From positions 62,001 to 126,000 of the forward strand of contig JAJDBP010000017.1 of assembly GCA_029261295.1 (NCBI GenBank): a stretch of DNA of 64,000 nt, written 5' to 3'. Origin of the DNA: Nitrospirales bacterium. Its GTDB lineage: Bacteria > Nitrospirota > Nitrospiria > Nitrospirales > UBA8639. The notes under the pieces were generated by a model. That model did not search any database, had not been told where the DNA came from, and was given only the letters and a program-made list of their open reading frames with translations. The translations under genes were made by a program, and so were the position numbers. Shown piece after piece: positions 9,524 to 19,221 of the stretch (position 1 is the first letter of the stretch; the number at the start of each line of letters is the position of its first letter).

Positions 9524-9694
9524 ATGAATTTTGACGAGGCCGGTCGTCTACAAAAGGCATGGAAAGCCAAAAATGGCGACCTACCCTGCATGCATTCTCG
9601 TGTTGTGGATCATCTGAATGTCCCCGAAGGACAATCCACAGGGAAATTGGTCTGCAAAGAATGTGGAACGATCTTTCCAGATGCAACCCACTAA
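9524..9694 (+). CDS. Small zinc-ribbon-like protein, 56 aa
   Basis: A short gene starting ATG AAT TTT GAC and ending TAA at 9694. The product begins MNFDEAGRLQKAWKAKNG and has Cys22, His24 and a C-terminal CKEC pair (Cys44, Cys47) followed by GTIFPDATH. This spacing suggests a single treble-clef or zinc-ribbon site. A TTTAGGAAA ribosome site lies about 9 bases upstream. The protein looks well formed (charged helix, then knuckle), unlike the overlapping frames. I do not recognise a named family. It is near Hsp20 but on the other strand. Confidence 0.6.
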   Translation: MNFDEAGRLQKAWKAKNGDLPCMHSRVVDHLNVPEGQSTGKLVCKECGTIFPDATH

Positions 9695-9935
9695 CTTTCT
9701 CGCCTCATTCCAACGACTTCTGCCCAAACATTTCTCTTTTCCTACCTCGACGCGGAAATTTCGATTTGCAATTTTGCCATGAACAACTCAGAAACAGGAC
9801 TGTATAGCAGGCTTCTTTTTAGCCCCAAACAGGGCAGCCGAGATGATGGCCATGACGTTTGAGCAGTCATCTCCATTCGAAAAGATTCCTTTCAGACCAA
9901 TTGTACCTGTCAGAACCTACCCAACTCTTTTCAAA

Positions 9936-10388
9936 TTACGAGACTTTGATTTGCAGACGTTTGGGCTTCGCAGTTTCTCCTTTTGGCAAATGAATCATTA
10001 GGACACCGTCCTTGAATTGGGCCGAAACTTTCTCTTCTTCAGCATCGGCAGGAACCGAAAAACTTCGCTCGAAACTCCCATAGGAACGTTCCACTCGATG
10101 ATACTTTTTCCCTTTTTCCTCTTTTTCATACTTTCGTTCGCCTGAGATGGCTAACACCCCATCCTCAACGGAAATTTTCACGTCTTCCCTTTTGATCTCT
10201 GGAAGATCCGCTTTAATCAAGTATTCTTTGTCATCTTCCGTAATATCGACTAATGGAGCCCACTCCATCACTCGCATAGATTCTTTGTCACGATCCTTGG
10301 GAAGCGAAGGCCGTCCCATCCAAGACGATAACCGTTTTTCAAATTCCTGAATGTCCTGCATTGGATCCCAGCGTGTTAAAAGACTCAT
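9936..10388 (-). CDS. Small heat-shock protein, Hsp20/alpha-crystallin family
   Basis: A 150-aa holdase chaperone. The alpha-crystallin domain spans about 45-140: VDITEDDKEYLIKADLPE, the EDVKISVEDGVLAISGER strand pair, the FERSFSVP segment and the near-terminal DGVLMIHLPKGE. The N-terminus MSLLTRWDPMQDIQEFE is typical of bacterial class A Hsp20. An ideal GGAGGTGA ribosome site lies 6 bases before the ATG. It stands as a single gene. Hsp20 genes often sit among USP, phosphoketolase and CBS genes in low-oxygen regulons, which matches this region. Confidence 0.97.
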   Translation of the reverse strand: MSLLTRWDPMQDIQEFEKRLSSWMGRPSLPKDRDKESMRVMEWAPLVDITEDDKEYLIKADLPEIKREDVKISVEDGVLAISGERKYEKEEKGKKYHRVERSYGSFERSFSVPADAEEEKVSAQFKDGVLMIHLPKGETAKPKRLQIKVS

Positions 10389-10491
10389 GATGTCACCTCC
10401 ATTGTGAATGAAAAGTTAAAAATTGTGCTGCGAAACTACCCCCTCACTTAGACAGCCCTTAATAATGACCTACTAATTTCGATACTCAAAT

Positions 10492-11055
10492 CTATTCCTG
10501 GCAACATTCGCCCTGACTCCCGTGTCTTCCATGAGGCCCACCCATCCCTTGTGGCCCAGGCTGACTTCCTCCACTCCTTGGCCCCATTCCCCGATGACGT
10601 CCTATACCTCCAGGGCCACGGCCTTTCGCAAATGACCGTTCATATTGCATAACCGTCCAAATTTCCTCATCTGATAAGAGGCCTCCAAACGGAATCATCC
10701 CAGTCCCTGGGGAACCATGCTTGATGACCCAAAAGATTTCTCCCTCCGACCGATGCCACCACATCCCATGGTGCCAAAAATTCCTGGGAGAGGGATTGAG
10801 AGAGAGTCCTCCCGGGCCATCACCACGACCCGATGGCCCATGACAATTAAAACAGGTACCTTTCCCTTCATAAATCGCTTTCCCCTTCTCAACATTTTTT
10901 AGAGAATCTGACAAAGGACTCACCAATCTTCGTGCCTCTTCAATGTTAGCTTCCGGAACACGTGGCTCCATGATATGTCGCTCCATCGCAAATAATGAAC
11001 TCACCAAAAAGCTGCCAAACATCACATTCAGTGCAAAAACCGACCTCCAGAACAT
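10492..11055 (-). CDS. Exported monohaem cytochrome c with Gly/Arg/His-rich tail
   Basis: A 187-aa protein. I chose the ATG at 11055 because GGGGAGGA lies just before it; the longer frame needs a TTG. A signal peptide covers about 1-24. One haem site, CFNCH, is at 68-72, followed by GPSGRGDGPGG, and a class I cytochrome c domain follows with a likely Met ligand in TGMIPFGG. After about residue 140 the protein becomes a low-complexity tail of Gly, Arg, His, Pro and Gln ending in ECCQE. The tail is unusual for this family and could bind metal or a partner (inference). It is one of four small monohaem cytochromes c in the window. Confidence 0.88.
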   Translation of the reverse strand: MFWRSVFALNVMFGSFLVSSLFAMERHIMEPRVPEANIEEARRLVSPLSDSLKNVEKGKAIYEGKGTCFNCHGPSGRGDGPGGLSLNPSPRNFWHHGMWWHRSEGEIFWVIKHGSPGTGMIPFGGLLSDEEIWTVMQYERSFAKGRGPGGIGRHRGMGPRSGGSQPGPQGMGGPHGRHGSQGECCQE

Positions 11056-11492
11056 ACATTCCTCCCCTGTTATCAATATTATCCTTGTCTTAATTCATCA
11101 CTAAACGAACCTTTGCTATGTCCATGCCAGATAACCCAAGCAGGCATCCTCCTGTTTTAGAAGCAAGGCTTTCTATAACAATTTGTGGCCACAACCAGGA
11201 GAGACAGCTCCACCGATGATGGAAAATGCCTCATCGTACAAAAGGACAATGTTGCAACTTGCTACAGGACCATGAGGGGGAGCGAAATTTTTATGGCTGG
11301 CACTGAACACGTGTGAGGAGAAAAATTTTTGAAGAATGTCCATTCATGAGAGACAGAAAGGATAGCGCACTCACCAAATCTTCGAGATAGGGAATTATAT
11401 TTGAAATTTATTCGAAGTCTGGCAAAAAGGGTTATAATGAATTACTTTCCTACACAAAATATTAAGCCGGATAGTCAACCAGGATAAATCAG
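11056..11492. other. Intergenic region between divergent genes
   Basis: About 440 bp between the cytochrome c gene (minus) and the MarC gene (plus). Short frames are present but lack ribosome sites. I see no sigma54 match, repeat or terminator that I would defend. Confidence 0.4.
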
Positions 11493-12122
11493 ATGCTAGA
11501 AACTGCTGCTGTTGCCTTTACGACGTTCTTTGTGACCCTTGGTCCAATTGAGGCAGCCGCAATGTTTGCGGCCTTAACACAAAACCGAACGGCCCAACAT
11601 CGCCGATTGATGGCGATTCGTGCCACCCTTGTCGCCACCGGAATTCTCTTAACATTCGCTGTACTTGGAGATTCGTTGTTAGGTCTTCTAGGAATTTCTT
11701 TGGCGGCCCTACAAACTGCGGGTGGCATACTGCTGTTGCTGATTGGAATTGATATGGTGTTTGCGCGTGCGTCAGGGGGAACAACCACGACGAATGCGGA
11801 AACTCAAGAAGCCGAACACAAGCAAGATATTTCAGTCTTTCCTTTAGCCACACCGCTCATTGCCGGACCTGGAGCGATGGGAGCCATCATTCTGCTCATT
11901 GCCAATGCCCAAGGGGATTTGGCAACTCAGCTCATCGTTATCGCCTCACTCATCGCCGTATTACTAATCACCCTCTTGTGTCTCTTTGGGGCTACATACA
12001 TTCAGAAGAGACTCGGTGTTTCAGGTCAACATGTTTTCAGTCGGGTATTCGGTGTGCTTCTGTGTGCTTTGGCCGTGCAATTTGTATTTGACGGTATCGG
12101 GCAAAGCGGTCTGTTACCATAG
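11493..12122 (+). CDS. MarC family integral membrane protein
   Basis: A 209-aa inner-membrane protein with six hydrophobic segments and the MarC/UPF0056 layout: FVTLGPIEAAAMFAALT near the start, a central loop rich in Thr, Glu and Gln (about 92-112), and FPLATPLIAGPGAMGAII at about 115-132. Length is normal for the family. The function of MarC proteins is not settled, and the old link to multiple antibiotic resistance was not upheld. The next gene is convergent, 17 bp away. Confidence 0.9.
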   Translation: MLETAAVAFTTFFVTLGPIEAAAMFAALTQNRTAQHRRLMAIRATLVATGILLTFAVLGDSLLGLLGISLAALQTAGGILLLLIGIDMVFARASGGTTTTNAETQEAEHKQDISVFPLATPLIAGPGAMGAIILLIANAQGDLATQLIVIASLIAVLLITLLCLFGATYIQKRLGVSGQHVFSRVFGVLLCALAVQFVFDGIGQSGLLP

Positions 12123-12139
12123 ATTTCATTCAAAGATTA

Positions 12140-12889
12140 TCATTGTACGGAATCTTGTTGAGTTTCACCCGTCATGGGAACAAACCGTACTGACAACAAT
12201 TCGGTGCTCTGGTAACCCTCTTCGGTTCGTCGAATAACAACCAGATTTTGAGAATGATCCCCGACAGGAGAAATGAGACGCCCGCCTACGGCTAGCTGGT
12301 CTAGGAGAGGAGAAGGAATACGTTCTGGCGCGGCGGTAAGAATCACCGCATCAAAGGGGCTTTCTTCTGGCCAACCCTGATATCCATCACCAGCTCGTAC
12401 CACAACGGTGTCATAACCTAATTCGGCCAAAATTTCTTTGGCCTGACTCGCAAGGGGCTCCACAATTTCAATAGTAAATACGTTCGCGCCCATTTCGGCG
12501 AGAATCGCAGCCTGATACCCTGATCCCGTTCCAATCTCTAAGACTTTCTCACCAGGTTTTACGCTCAAAACTTCTGTCATGAATGCGACAATATAAGGTT
12601 GAGAGATTGTTTGTTCATACCCTATAGGAAGAGGGAAATTACCATACGCCTCTTCAGATTCCTGAGCAGGGATAAACCGATGTCTCGGCACCCGGCGCAT
12701 AGCCGATATGACGACCGGGTCAATAATTCCCTCCGCCACAATTTGTGTATCGACCATCCAATCCCGTTCGCTTTGTCGTGACTGATCGTGAAACTGTTTC
12801 ATTCTTGAGCGCCCTTCCTCAAATATCCCCATGGCAACCCACGTTGCACATGCTACAAGGATGAGGACAGATATTTTGACCTTCAACAT
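12140..12889 (-). CDS. pcm: Protein-L-isoaspartate O-methyltransferase with signal sequence
   Basis: A SAM-dependent methyltransferase that starts repair of isoaspartyl residues in damaged proteins. The SAM motif is VLEIGTGSGYQAAIL, preceded by the family's QTISQPYIVAFMTE segment; later come GDGYQGWPEESPFDAVILTAA and the PVG of motif III. About 249 aa from the ATG at 12889 (GGAGTGAGGAG upstream). Unlike the usual cytoplasmic enzyme, it has a hydrophobic leader at 1-20 (MLKVKISVLILVACATWVAM), so it is probably exported or membrane-anchored. SAM supply outside the cytoplasm would be a problem, which makes the location worth testing. Confidence 0.9.
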   Translation of the reverse strand: MLKVKISVLILVACATWVAMGIFEEGRSRMKQFHDQSRQSERDWMVDTQIVAEGIIDPVVISAMRRVPRHRFIPAQESEEAYGNFPLPIGYEQTISQPYIVAFMTEVLSVKPGEKVLEIGTGSGYQAAILAEMGANVFTIEIVEPLASQAKEILAELGYDTVVVRAGDGYQGWPEESPFDAVILTAAPERIPSPLLDQLAVGGRLISPVGDHSQNLVVIRRTEEGYQSTELLSVRFVPMTGETQQDSVQ

Positions 12890-12956
12890 TGAACTCCTCA
12901 CTCCCACCTTCCTTCATCAAACCTCTATCCGGCCAGCTCAGTTTCAACATTTTTCC

Positions 12957-13577
12957 TTAAGGAGCCGTAATCTCATTGGACTTTTCCCGTAAGGTCGTCA
13001 CCAGTTCCTCATAAGAGGAACGATGGATAATCCGAGCAAACTGACTTCTATAGTTTTTCACTAAACTCACGCCATTCACTACCACGTCATACACCAACCA
13101 TCGATTATTTTTTTGAAGCAATCGATAGTCTAGGAATATTTCCGTTTTAGGGGAAAGTATCTTGGTTTGAACTTCTGCATAGGGATCCTTACGCCGCTCC
13201 TTAAGATACTGCACTTCTTCGCCTGAATAGTCTTCAATTTTACCAGCATACGTCTTGGAGAGCAGCGACTGGAATAATCGGACAAATTCCTGATGCTCTT
13301 CCTCGCTACGGTTTTTCCAATGTGAGGCTAAAGATCGCTTCGCCATTTCTGTAAAAGAAAAATAGGCACTAATAGTCTCTTCAAGCAAGATTCTTCGGCG
13401 AGAATGATTTTCAGATGTTCTTAGTTCCTTATCCGTCACAATTTCAATCACTTCATCAATAGTCTTTTTTACCACACTCGTAGGATCAGGAATCTCGTTG
13501 GTACCGGCTATTCCCAGGACATTACACCACAACAAAAGCTGGCATAGTAGAATCTGTAACAATATCGTTTTAATCAT
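12957..13577 (-). CDS. mlaC: MlaC/Ttg2D-family periplasmic phospholipid-binding protein
   Basis: About 206 aa with a signal peptide (MIKTILLQILLCQLLLWCNVLG). The mature part is an MlaC-type fold: VVKKTIDEVIEIVTDKEL, the FSFTEMAKRSLASHWK helix, the FVRLFQSLLSKTY segment and YDVVVNGVSLVKNYRSQFARII near the end. MlaC shuttles phospholipid between outer and inner membrane complexes. No other mla genes are adjacent. I chose the ATG at 13577; an upstream ATG at 13616 would add 13 residues before the leader. It is 67 bp upstream of the isoaspartate methyltransferase gene on the same strand. Confidence 0.88.
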   Translation of the reverse strand: MIKTILLQILLCQLLLWCNVLGIAGTNEIPDPTSVVKKTIDEVIEIVTDKELRTSENHSRRRILLEETISAYFSFTEMAKRSLASHWKNRSEEEHQEFVRLFQSLLSKTYAGKIEDYSGEEVQYLKERRKDPYAEVQTKILSPKTEIFLDYRLLQKNNRWLVYDVVVNGVSLVKNYRSQFARIIHRSSYEELVTTLREKSNEITAP

Positions 13578-13786
13578 AGCTAATACCGAGGAGCCATTTT
13601 CTTCCCCTAATATCATCAATCATCAGAATATTAGTTCTTGTGCCCTTTCCGAACATTTTTGGCAGCATTAAGGCATAGGTCTTGCTCTATTTTTATCTAT
13701 TCAAAGCCTTCTATACTCGGGTAAGAAATTCGTTTTTCCTCATTCTGCAATAACGTCACCAGAATAAGAAACCACGGTGTGAAGAT

Positions 13787-14206
13787 ATGAGTCATCCCAT
13801 TGTTAACAAAAAAAATACTAGTCCCATTGAAAAAATCCTAAAGAACTTGAGACTATCGCTTTTAGGAATCATCACAATCCTTATAATATTTGTCGGCAAC
13901 ACCAGAGCCCAAGATTTGATAAATAATCCCTTTGCCGGAAAGGTTCTCTATCAGACCCATTGCTTACGATGTCATGGTCTTCTTGGTGACGGCAAAGGAC
14001 CTGACGCGGCAACGCTCACTGTACCTCCCGGAGATTTTCATACATCTAAATCAAGTGCAAAAAATGCGTATGAATTGCGTTCAATCATTATTTGGGGATT
14101 GGTATTTAGTCCTATGCATGGTTGGGGTCACCGACTCACTCCAGAGGAAATTCGAAGTCTCATCAGTTATATTCGAGAACTTGCGCCCTATCAACCACGA
14201 ATTTAA
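13787..14206 (+). CDS. Monohaem cytochrome c
   Basis: A 139-aa protein with an N-terminal hydrophobic export or anchor segment (about 22-40) and one haem site CLRCH at 59-63, followed by GLLGDGKGPD. A Met ligand is likely in SPMHGWGH. The domain is the short class I type also found at 10.5, 20.7 and 46.7 kb. It probably moves electrons in the periplasm. The gene stands alone between divergent MlaC and convergent phosphoketolase genes. Confidence 0.88.
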   Translation: MSHPIVNKKNTSPIEKILKNLRLSLLGIITILIIFVGNTRAQDLINNPFAGKVLYQTHCLRCHGLLGDGKGPDAATLTVPPGDFHTSKSSAKNAYELRSIIIWGLVFSPMHGWGHRLTPEEIRSLISYIRELAPYQPRI

Positions 14207-14254
14207 CCAAAAGCATCCTCGGAAACGTTTTCAAACTAGCTGAACAAATCATTC

Positions 14255-16621
14255 CTACGAGGCGGGCCACTTCCAATCACGGATTTCCGGCATATCATCG
14301 CCATGCGTCGAAATGTAGGTCTTATGATCAACACGTTTATCACGAATGGCTTGTTTGGCATAGGCAGCGAGATATCCCAGCTTCGGAACGCGATCAATCA
14401 CATCCGCTACAAGATGGAACCGATCCAGGTCGTTTTGTACGACCATGTCAAAAGGCGTGGTGGTCGTTCCTTCTTCTTTATACCCCCGCACATGAAGATT
14501 CATATGATTCGTCCGACGATATGTCAGCCGATGGATTAACCACGGATACCCATGAAAGGCAAAAATAACGGGCTTGTCTGTCGTGAACAAGGTGTCAAAC
14601 TCTTGATCTGTTAAACCATGCGGATGTTCATTTTGTGGTTGAAGCTTCATTAGATTCACAATATTCACCACACGCACTTTCAAATCTGGGACTTGTTGGC
14701 GCAGCAGGTCCACCGCCGCTAATGTCTCTAATGTTGGTATATCGCCCGCACAGGCCATCACTACATCCGGCTCTTCCCCTTTGTCGTTACTGGCCCATTC
14801 CCAGATCCCAATTCCAGCGGTGCAATGCTTGATCGCCGCATCCATACTGAGATACTGCAACCCAGGCTGCTTGCCCGCGACGATCACATTTACGAGGTGT
14901 CGACTGCGCAGACATTTATCCGTGATGCACAACAAACTATTGGCATCAGGAGGCAAATAAATACGAATGATTTCAGCTTTTTTGTTTACCACATGATCAA
15001 TAAAGCCCGGATCTTGATGAGAAAATCCATTGTGATCTTGTCGCCAGACATGTGAGGTCAACAAATAGTTTAACGACGCAATGGGTCTTCGCCAAGGAAT
15101 ACCCTCTCGTGTCACCTTGAGCCATTTTGCATGTTGGTTAAACATGGAATCCACAAGATGGATGAACGCCTCATAGCAAGAAAAAAATCCGTGGCGTCCA
15201 GTCAAAAGGTACCCTTCTAACCAACCCTGACAGGTATGCTCACTCAGCATTTCAAACACACGACCGTCTGTTGAGAGATTGTCATCTTCCGGAAGAGTCT
15301 CGGCCATCCACCGCCGCTTGGTTACCTCAAACAAAGCACTCAAACGATTCGAGGCTGTTTCATCTGGTCCAAACACCAGAAAATTTCGATTTTCCAAATT
15401 GCGTTTCATCACATCTCGAAGAAACCGCCCCATCACGCGAGTGGCCTCAGCCACAACAGTGCCTGGTTTCGGAACATCCACGGCATAATCTTGAAAGGCC
15501 GGCATCTTCAGCTCTTTCAAAAGAAGGCCGCCGTTCGTATGTGGATTCGCTCCCATGCGCCTGTTTCCCTTTGGAGCCAGCGCAGCTAAACGTGGATCAA
15601 ACTGCCCCTGCTCATCGAACAGTTCATCTGGTCGATAACTTTTCAACCAATCTTCCAATAGCTTGAGATGTTTCTTATTAGTCGCCATGTCCGAAAATGG
15701 GACTTGGTGTGATCGCCAGGAATCCTCGGTCTTTTTGCCATCCACTTCTTTTGGACCCGTCCACCCCTTTGGAGTTCTTAAAATAATTAGAGGCCAGCGT
15801 GGACGCGTGACATCTCCTGTGTTTCGTGCATGCTGTTGAATGGCTCGAATCTCGTTGATCGCATCTTCTACTGTTTGAGCCATCAGTTGATGCATCATGT
15901 CGGGATCTTCCCCTTCGACAAAATGGGGTTGATAGCCATATCCCAAAAACAAACTATTCAATTCCTCATGGCTAATACGCGCCAGCAATGTAGGATTTGC
16001 AATCTTGTACCCATTGAGGTGAAGAACTGGGAGAACGGCCCCATCGGTTATAGGATTCAGAAATTTATTGGAATGCCAGGCTGTCGCCAAGGGTCCGGTT
16101 TCCGCTTCACCATCACCGACCACGCAAGCTGCAATTAAACCAGGATTATCAAATACCGCCCCAAAAGCATGGGCAACCGAATACCCCAGCTCCCCGCCTT
16201 CGTGAATGGAACCTGGAGTTTCAGGCGCCACATGACTCGGAATGCCACCAGGGAAGGAAAACTGTTTAAACAGCTTTTTTAGCCCTTCCACATCTTGAGA
16301 AATGTTGGGATACACTTCACTGTAGGTTCCTTCGAGATAGGTATTCGCGACCAATCCTGGCCCTCCATGCCCAGGGCCCGCAATGTACATCATATTCAAG
16401 TCATGCTTGTTAATAAGACGATTCAAATGCACGTAAATAAAATTTAAACCGGGAGTCGTCCCCCAATGACCCAACAAACGCCGTTTCACATGGTCAAGAG
16501 TGAGCGGCTTTGTTAGCAAAGGGTTATCAAGCAAGTAAATTTGGCCGACCGACAAATAGTTTGCCGCTCGCCAGTATGCATTGATCGCAGCCAGTTCCTG
16601 CTCGGAAAGTATGGTCGTCAT
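14255..16621 (-). CDS. xfp: Xylulose-5-phosphate/fructose-6-phosphate phosphoketolase
   Basis: A 788-aa thiamine-diphosphate enzyme that splits xylulose-5-P (or fructose-6-P) with phosphate into acetyl-phosphate and a smaller sugar phosphate. Family signatures are clear: [48 protein letters not shown] and [12 protein letters not shown]-type residues (here [15 protein letters not shown]). Length is normal. It is last in an operon with treT (14 bp upstream), ackA and a galT-like gene. Acetyl-phosphate would feed AckA to make ATP. A GGGAG ribosome site precedes the ATG. Confidence 0.98.
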   Translation of the reverse strand: MTTILSEQELAAINAYWRAANYLSVGQIYLLDNPLLTKPLTLDHVKRRLLGHWGTTPGLNFIYVHLNRLINKHDLNMMYIAGPGHGGPGLVANTYLEGTYSEVYPNISQDVEGLKKLFKQFSFPGGIPSHVAPETPGSIHEGGELGYSVAHAFGAVFDNPGLIAACVVGDGEAETGPLATAWHSNKFLNPITDGAVLPVLHLNGYKIANPTLLARISHEELNSLFLGYGYQPHFVEGEDPDMMHQLMAQTVEDAINEIRAIQQHARNTGDVTRPRWPLIILRTPKGWTGPKEVDGKKTEDSWRSHQVPFSDMATNKKHLKLLEDWLKSYRPDELFDEQGQFDPRLAALAPKGNRRMGANPHTNGGLLLKELKMPAFQDYAVDVPKPGTVVAEATRVMGRFLRDVMKRNLENRNFLVFGPDETASNRLSALFEVTKRRWMAETLPEDDNLSTDGRVFEMLSEHTCQGWLEGYLLTGRHGFFSCYEAFIHLVDSMFNQHAKWLKVTREGIPWRRPIASLNYLLTSHVWRQDHNGFSHQDPGFIDHVVNKKAEIIRIYLPPDANSLLCITDKCLRSRHLVNVIVAGKQPGLQYLSMDAAIKHCTAGIGIWEWASNDKGEEPDVVMACAGDIPTLETLAAVDLLRQQVPDLKVRVVNIVNLMKLQPQNEHPHGLTDQEFDTLFTTDKPVIFAFHGYPWLIHRLTYRRTNHMNLHVRGYKEEGTTTTPFDMVVQNDLDRFHLVADVIDRVPKLGYLAAYAKQAIRDKRVDHKTYISTHGDDMPEIRDWKWPAS

Positions 16622-16635
16622 ACATCGCTCCCTAT

Positions 16636-17904
16636 TTAATTCACCAGCTCTTTGATCAGCTCTTTGATCAGCTCTAATTCATCTCGTACCAATCGAGGCG
16701 TCAAGAAATGTTTTCGTACATGTTCCCTGGCAGCCCGAGCAAATGAGCCCCGCTCACCGGGATGCTTCAGAAGATGGAGAATTTTTTCGGCGCATTCTTC
16801 TTCATTATCTTGAACCAAATACTGATGGTACTCCTCTGGAAATTGCATGGGAATGCCTCCGGCTTTTCCTGCCACCACCGGTTTTTCTTTCCAAAAGGCT
16901 TCCGAGACCACTAGTCCAAATCCTTCTCGAATCGAATTTTGAACCACGACATCGCACCCGCGTTGAAACATATTCACTTCGGCATTCCCCACTCCACCCA
17001 AATTTGTGAACACAAAAATGTTCGGATCGTTCACCGACTCTTCCTCAACCTGATCCATAAGCACCCACCCCTCTGGATCATCCCCAGCCATGGCTCCTAT
17101 AAACACCAATTGAACGTCTGGTATCACTTTCTTGACCAATTTATAGGCGCGGACCACACCAAGTGGATTCTTCCAGGGGTCAAATCGAGACACTTGCAAT
17201 AAAACCGGTCGTTGAGGATCAATGCCCGAGTCTGCCATGGCTCGCTGACAAATCTCTAAAGGCAACTCCATATTTTTTGTGGCCAGCGGATCAATGGCGG
17301 GAGCGATAAACGCGACACGTTTCGTCCGAAGGTTAGGCAACACAAATTGGGGCATGGTAAAGACCATGGCATCGTATTCCTCTAAAAAAGGACGTAAAAA
17401 TCCACTCACCTGCTCATCAGGTTGTGAACTATCAATATGGCACCGCCAGATCCATTTGGCATTCTGTGGTCCCGCAAAAGCCCGTAGAGCCGCCGGTTGA
17501 GGATCATGAACAATGAAGACATCATAGGAGGTTTCGAGCAGCTTTGCGCTCTGCTCATTCACTTGGGCATAGAGATCTTTCTCGGTCTGAGTCAATGCAT
17601 GCGGTTTACCTTGCAAGGCATTATGAAAAGCTTTTGTCACAGTAAAAAAATCTGCAGGCGCATGAAGCAACCGCCAGTCGCAATCAATACCCAACGCACT
17701 CAGAATGGGAATAATCCGGGGAAGAAGTTCCGCTACCCCACCTCCGTAAGCCGTGGAATTAATCTGACAGATCCTTACTCCTTTCAAGGCTTTCGCAAGG
17801 TCGAGAATTTCATCAATCAGTTCATCACCAACCAGCCAACGATAATGTTCAATGTGAGCGGACTGAAAACCTGATCGCCTTCCAATATTCACCTCTTGAA
17901 GCAT
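16636..17904 (-). CDS. treT: Trehalose synthase TreT-type glycosyltransferase (GT4)
   Basis: A 422-aa GT-B glycosyltransferase that by homology joins a nucleotide-activated glucose to glucose to form trehalose. Visible features are [20 protein letters not shown] (about 49-68), the WRCHIDSS segment, [17 protein letters not shown], and the GT4 donor site [21 protein letters not shown] with its E-x7-E pair, then AGKAGGIP. An ideal AAGGAGG lies before the ATG. The C-terminus ends [12 protein letters not shown], caused by a perfect 12-base tandem duplication (16647-16670), a likely recent slippage. It sits between ackA and xfp in one operon. Confidence 0.9.
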   Translation of the reverse strand: MLQEVNIGRRSGFQSAHIEHYRWLVGDELIDEILDLAKALKGVRICQINSTAYGGGVAELLPRIIPILSALGIDCDWRLLHAPADFFTVTKAFHNALQGKPHALTQTEKDLYAQVNEQSAKLLETSYDVFIVHDPQPAALRAFAGPQNAKWIWRCHIDSSQPDEQVSGFLRPFLEEYDAMVFTMPQFVLPNLRTKRVAFIAPAIDPLATKNMELPLEICQRAMADSGIDPQRPVLLQVSRFDPWKNPLGVVRAYKLVKKVIPDVQLVFIGAMAGDDPEGWVLMDQVEEESVNDPNIFVFTNLGGVGNAEVNMFQRGCDVVVQNSIREGFGLVVSEAFWKEKPVVAGKAGGIPMQFPEEYHQYLVQDNEEECAEKILHLLKHPGERGSFARAAREHVRKHFLTPRLVRDELELIKELIKELVN

Positions 17905-17966
17905 CGGTGTCCTCCTTGAATAACAAAAAGTAAGAAGAGAAATGAAAAAGACGATTTCTACGCATT

Positions 17967-19205
17967 TTATTGTTCAAGACAACGCACAGCTTCCCGAGCA
18001 ATGAGTGTGCCTTCAGCAGTCCCTACCACATAAGCGGCGATGGCGGAATCATCGGAACTTATTTTGGCCCCATCCCCTGGTCTCACGTTGATAGCCTGTT
18101 CATTTCGAACAGAATTCAGATGCAGCCCACACCACGCCATACCAGCACACACCTTGGACCGTATCTCAGGGGAATTCTCCCCAATTCCTCCCCCAAATAC
18201 GACGGCATTTGCCCCATGTAAGACAGCCAAATACCCTCCAAGATATTGCCGAATGCGATAGCAAAACATGTCGATGGCCAATTGAGCCCGCCTATCCTGC
18301 TCCTTGGTTACCGATTCTAACAGGACTTGCATATCCGAGGATCGCCCTGACACCCCTAACAGACCTGATTGTTCATTCAACAGTTGTTCAATTTCTCCAA
18401 AACTCATGGCATGATGCTTCATCAGGTAGCCAACAACGGCAGGATCGACATTTCCTGCGCGAGTGCCCATCACCAACCCTTCCAAGGGAGTAAATCCCAT
18501 GGATGTCTCAACTGATTGTCCTTGTGCAATCGCAGCCATAGAGCACCCATTCCCTAATTGCAACGTGATGAGGCGTACTTGCTGGAGTGGCTGCTCCGTA
18601 AACTTTGCATAACCCTCTGCCAAGGACGCATGGGCAATACCATGAAACCCATAGCGTCGAATTCCTGTTTTCAGTACTAACTCCCAAGGCAGGGCATAAT
18701 TTCTGGCTTGTTCAGGAAGAGTGGCGTGAAAACTTGTATCGAACACAGCCACCATTGGGGGAGCATCGCCTAACACGTGTTGCAACATTCGGATGCCCGT
18801 CACACCGGAAGCATTATGAAGGGGCGCTAAGTCATTCATTTGTTCAATCTGCTGAAGCACATCGTCGTTAATGCGCACCGCTTGAGTGAAGGCTTCTCCT
18901 CCATGCACAATCCGATGTCCCACAACTTCGATACCTTCCCAATACCCATACGATTGTTCAGCATCTTGCAAAAAATCACACATCCATTGAATCGCGGCAC
19001 TGTCATCGGATATTGCCCGTGAAAAAGTATGAGCTAAACCCTGGCAGTCAATCAGGACGCACTCAGCCTTGCCCCAGACCCTAGTGATTTTTCCGTTGAG
19101 CAATGTTTGACAATCCGATGCCTCAACATTTCCCCCAGAACCACAGATGTCATGGACTGAAAATTTCAAGGATGAGCTTCCACAATTGACGACTAAAATC
19201 CTCAT
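17967..19205 (-). CDS. ackA: Acetate kinase
   Basis: A 412-aa enzyme interconverting acetyl-phosphate + ADP and acetate + ATP. It opens with NCGSSSLKFS, and later shows RYGFHGIAHASL, LGNGCSMAAI, TSMGFTPLEGLVMGTRAGNVDP and GGGIGENSPEIR, all family hallmarks. Where most members have HLGNG, this one has QLGNG, and RYGFHGTSH is RYGFHGIAH, so the phosphate-site region deviates slightly. It lies 62 bp upstream of treT and 16 bp after the galT-like gene, in one operon with phosphoketolase. Confidence 0.97.
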   Translation of the reverse strand: MRILVVNCGSSSLKFSVHDICGSGGNVEASDCQTLLNGKITRVWGKAECVLIDCQGLAHTFSRAISDDSAAIQWMCDFLQDAEQSYGYWEGIEVVGHRIVHGGEAFTQAVRINDDVLQQIEQMNDLAPLHNASGVTGIRMLQHVLGDAPPMVAVFDTSFHATLPEQARNYALPWELVLKTGIRRYGFHGIAHASLAEGYAKFTEQPLQQVRLITLQLGNGCSMAAIAQGQSVETSMGFTPLEGLVMGTRAGNVDPAVVGYLMKHHAMSFGEIEQLLNEQSGLLGVSGRSSDMQVLLESVTKEQDRRAQLAIDMFCYRIRQYLGGYLAVLHGANAVVFGGGIGENSPEIRSKVCAGMAWCGLHLNSVRNEQAINVRPGDGAKISSDDSAIAAYVVGTAEGTLIAREAVRCLEQ

Positions 19206-19221
19206 GTTCTTGACCTGCTCA

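Noticed and set aside
9559-9807. 82-codon plus-strand frame
   Set aside because: It overlaps the better-supported 56-codon zinc-ribbon gene in another frame and has no ribosome site.
13660-13675. Possible sigma54 promoter TGGCAGCATTAAGGCA before a cytochrome c gene
   Set aside because: GG/GC spacing fits but the -12 part AGGCA is too far from TTGCA.
13746-13761. Minus-strand -24/-12 resemblance TGGTGACGTTATTGCA before mlaC
   Set aside because: Good -12 but poor -24 (TGGTGA), and far from the start codon.
16647-16670. Perfect 12-base tandem repeat in treT
   Set aside because: Simple slippage that only adds LIKE-type residues at the C-terminus; noted with the gene.
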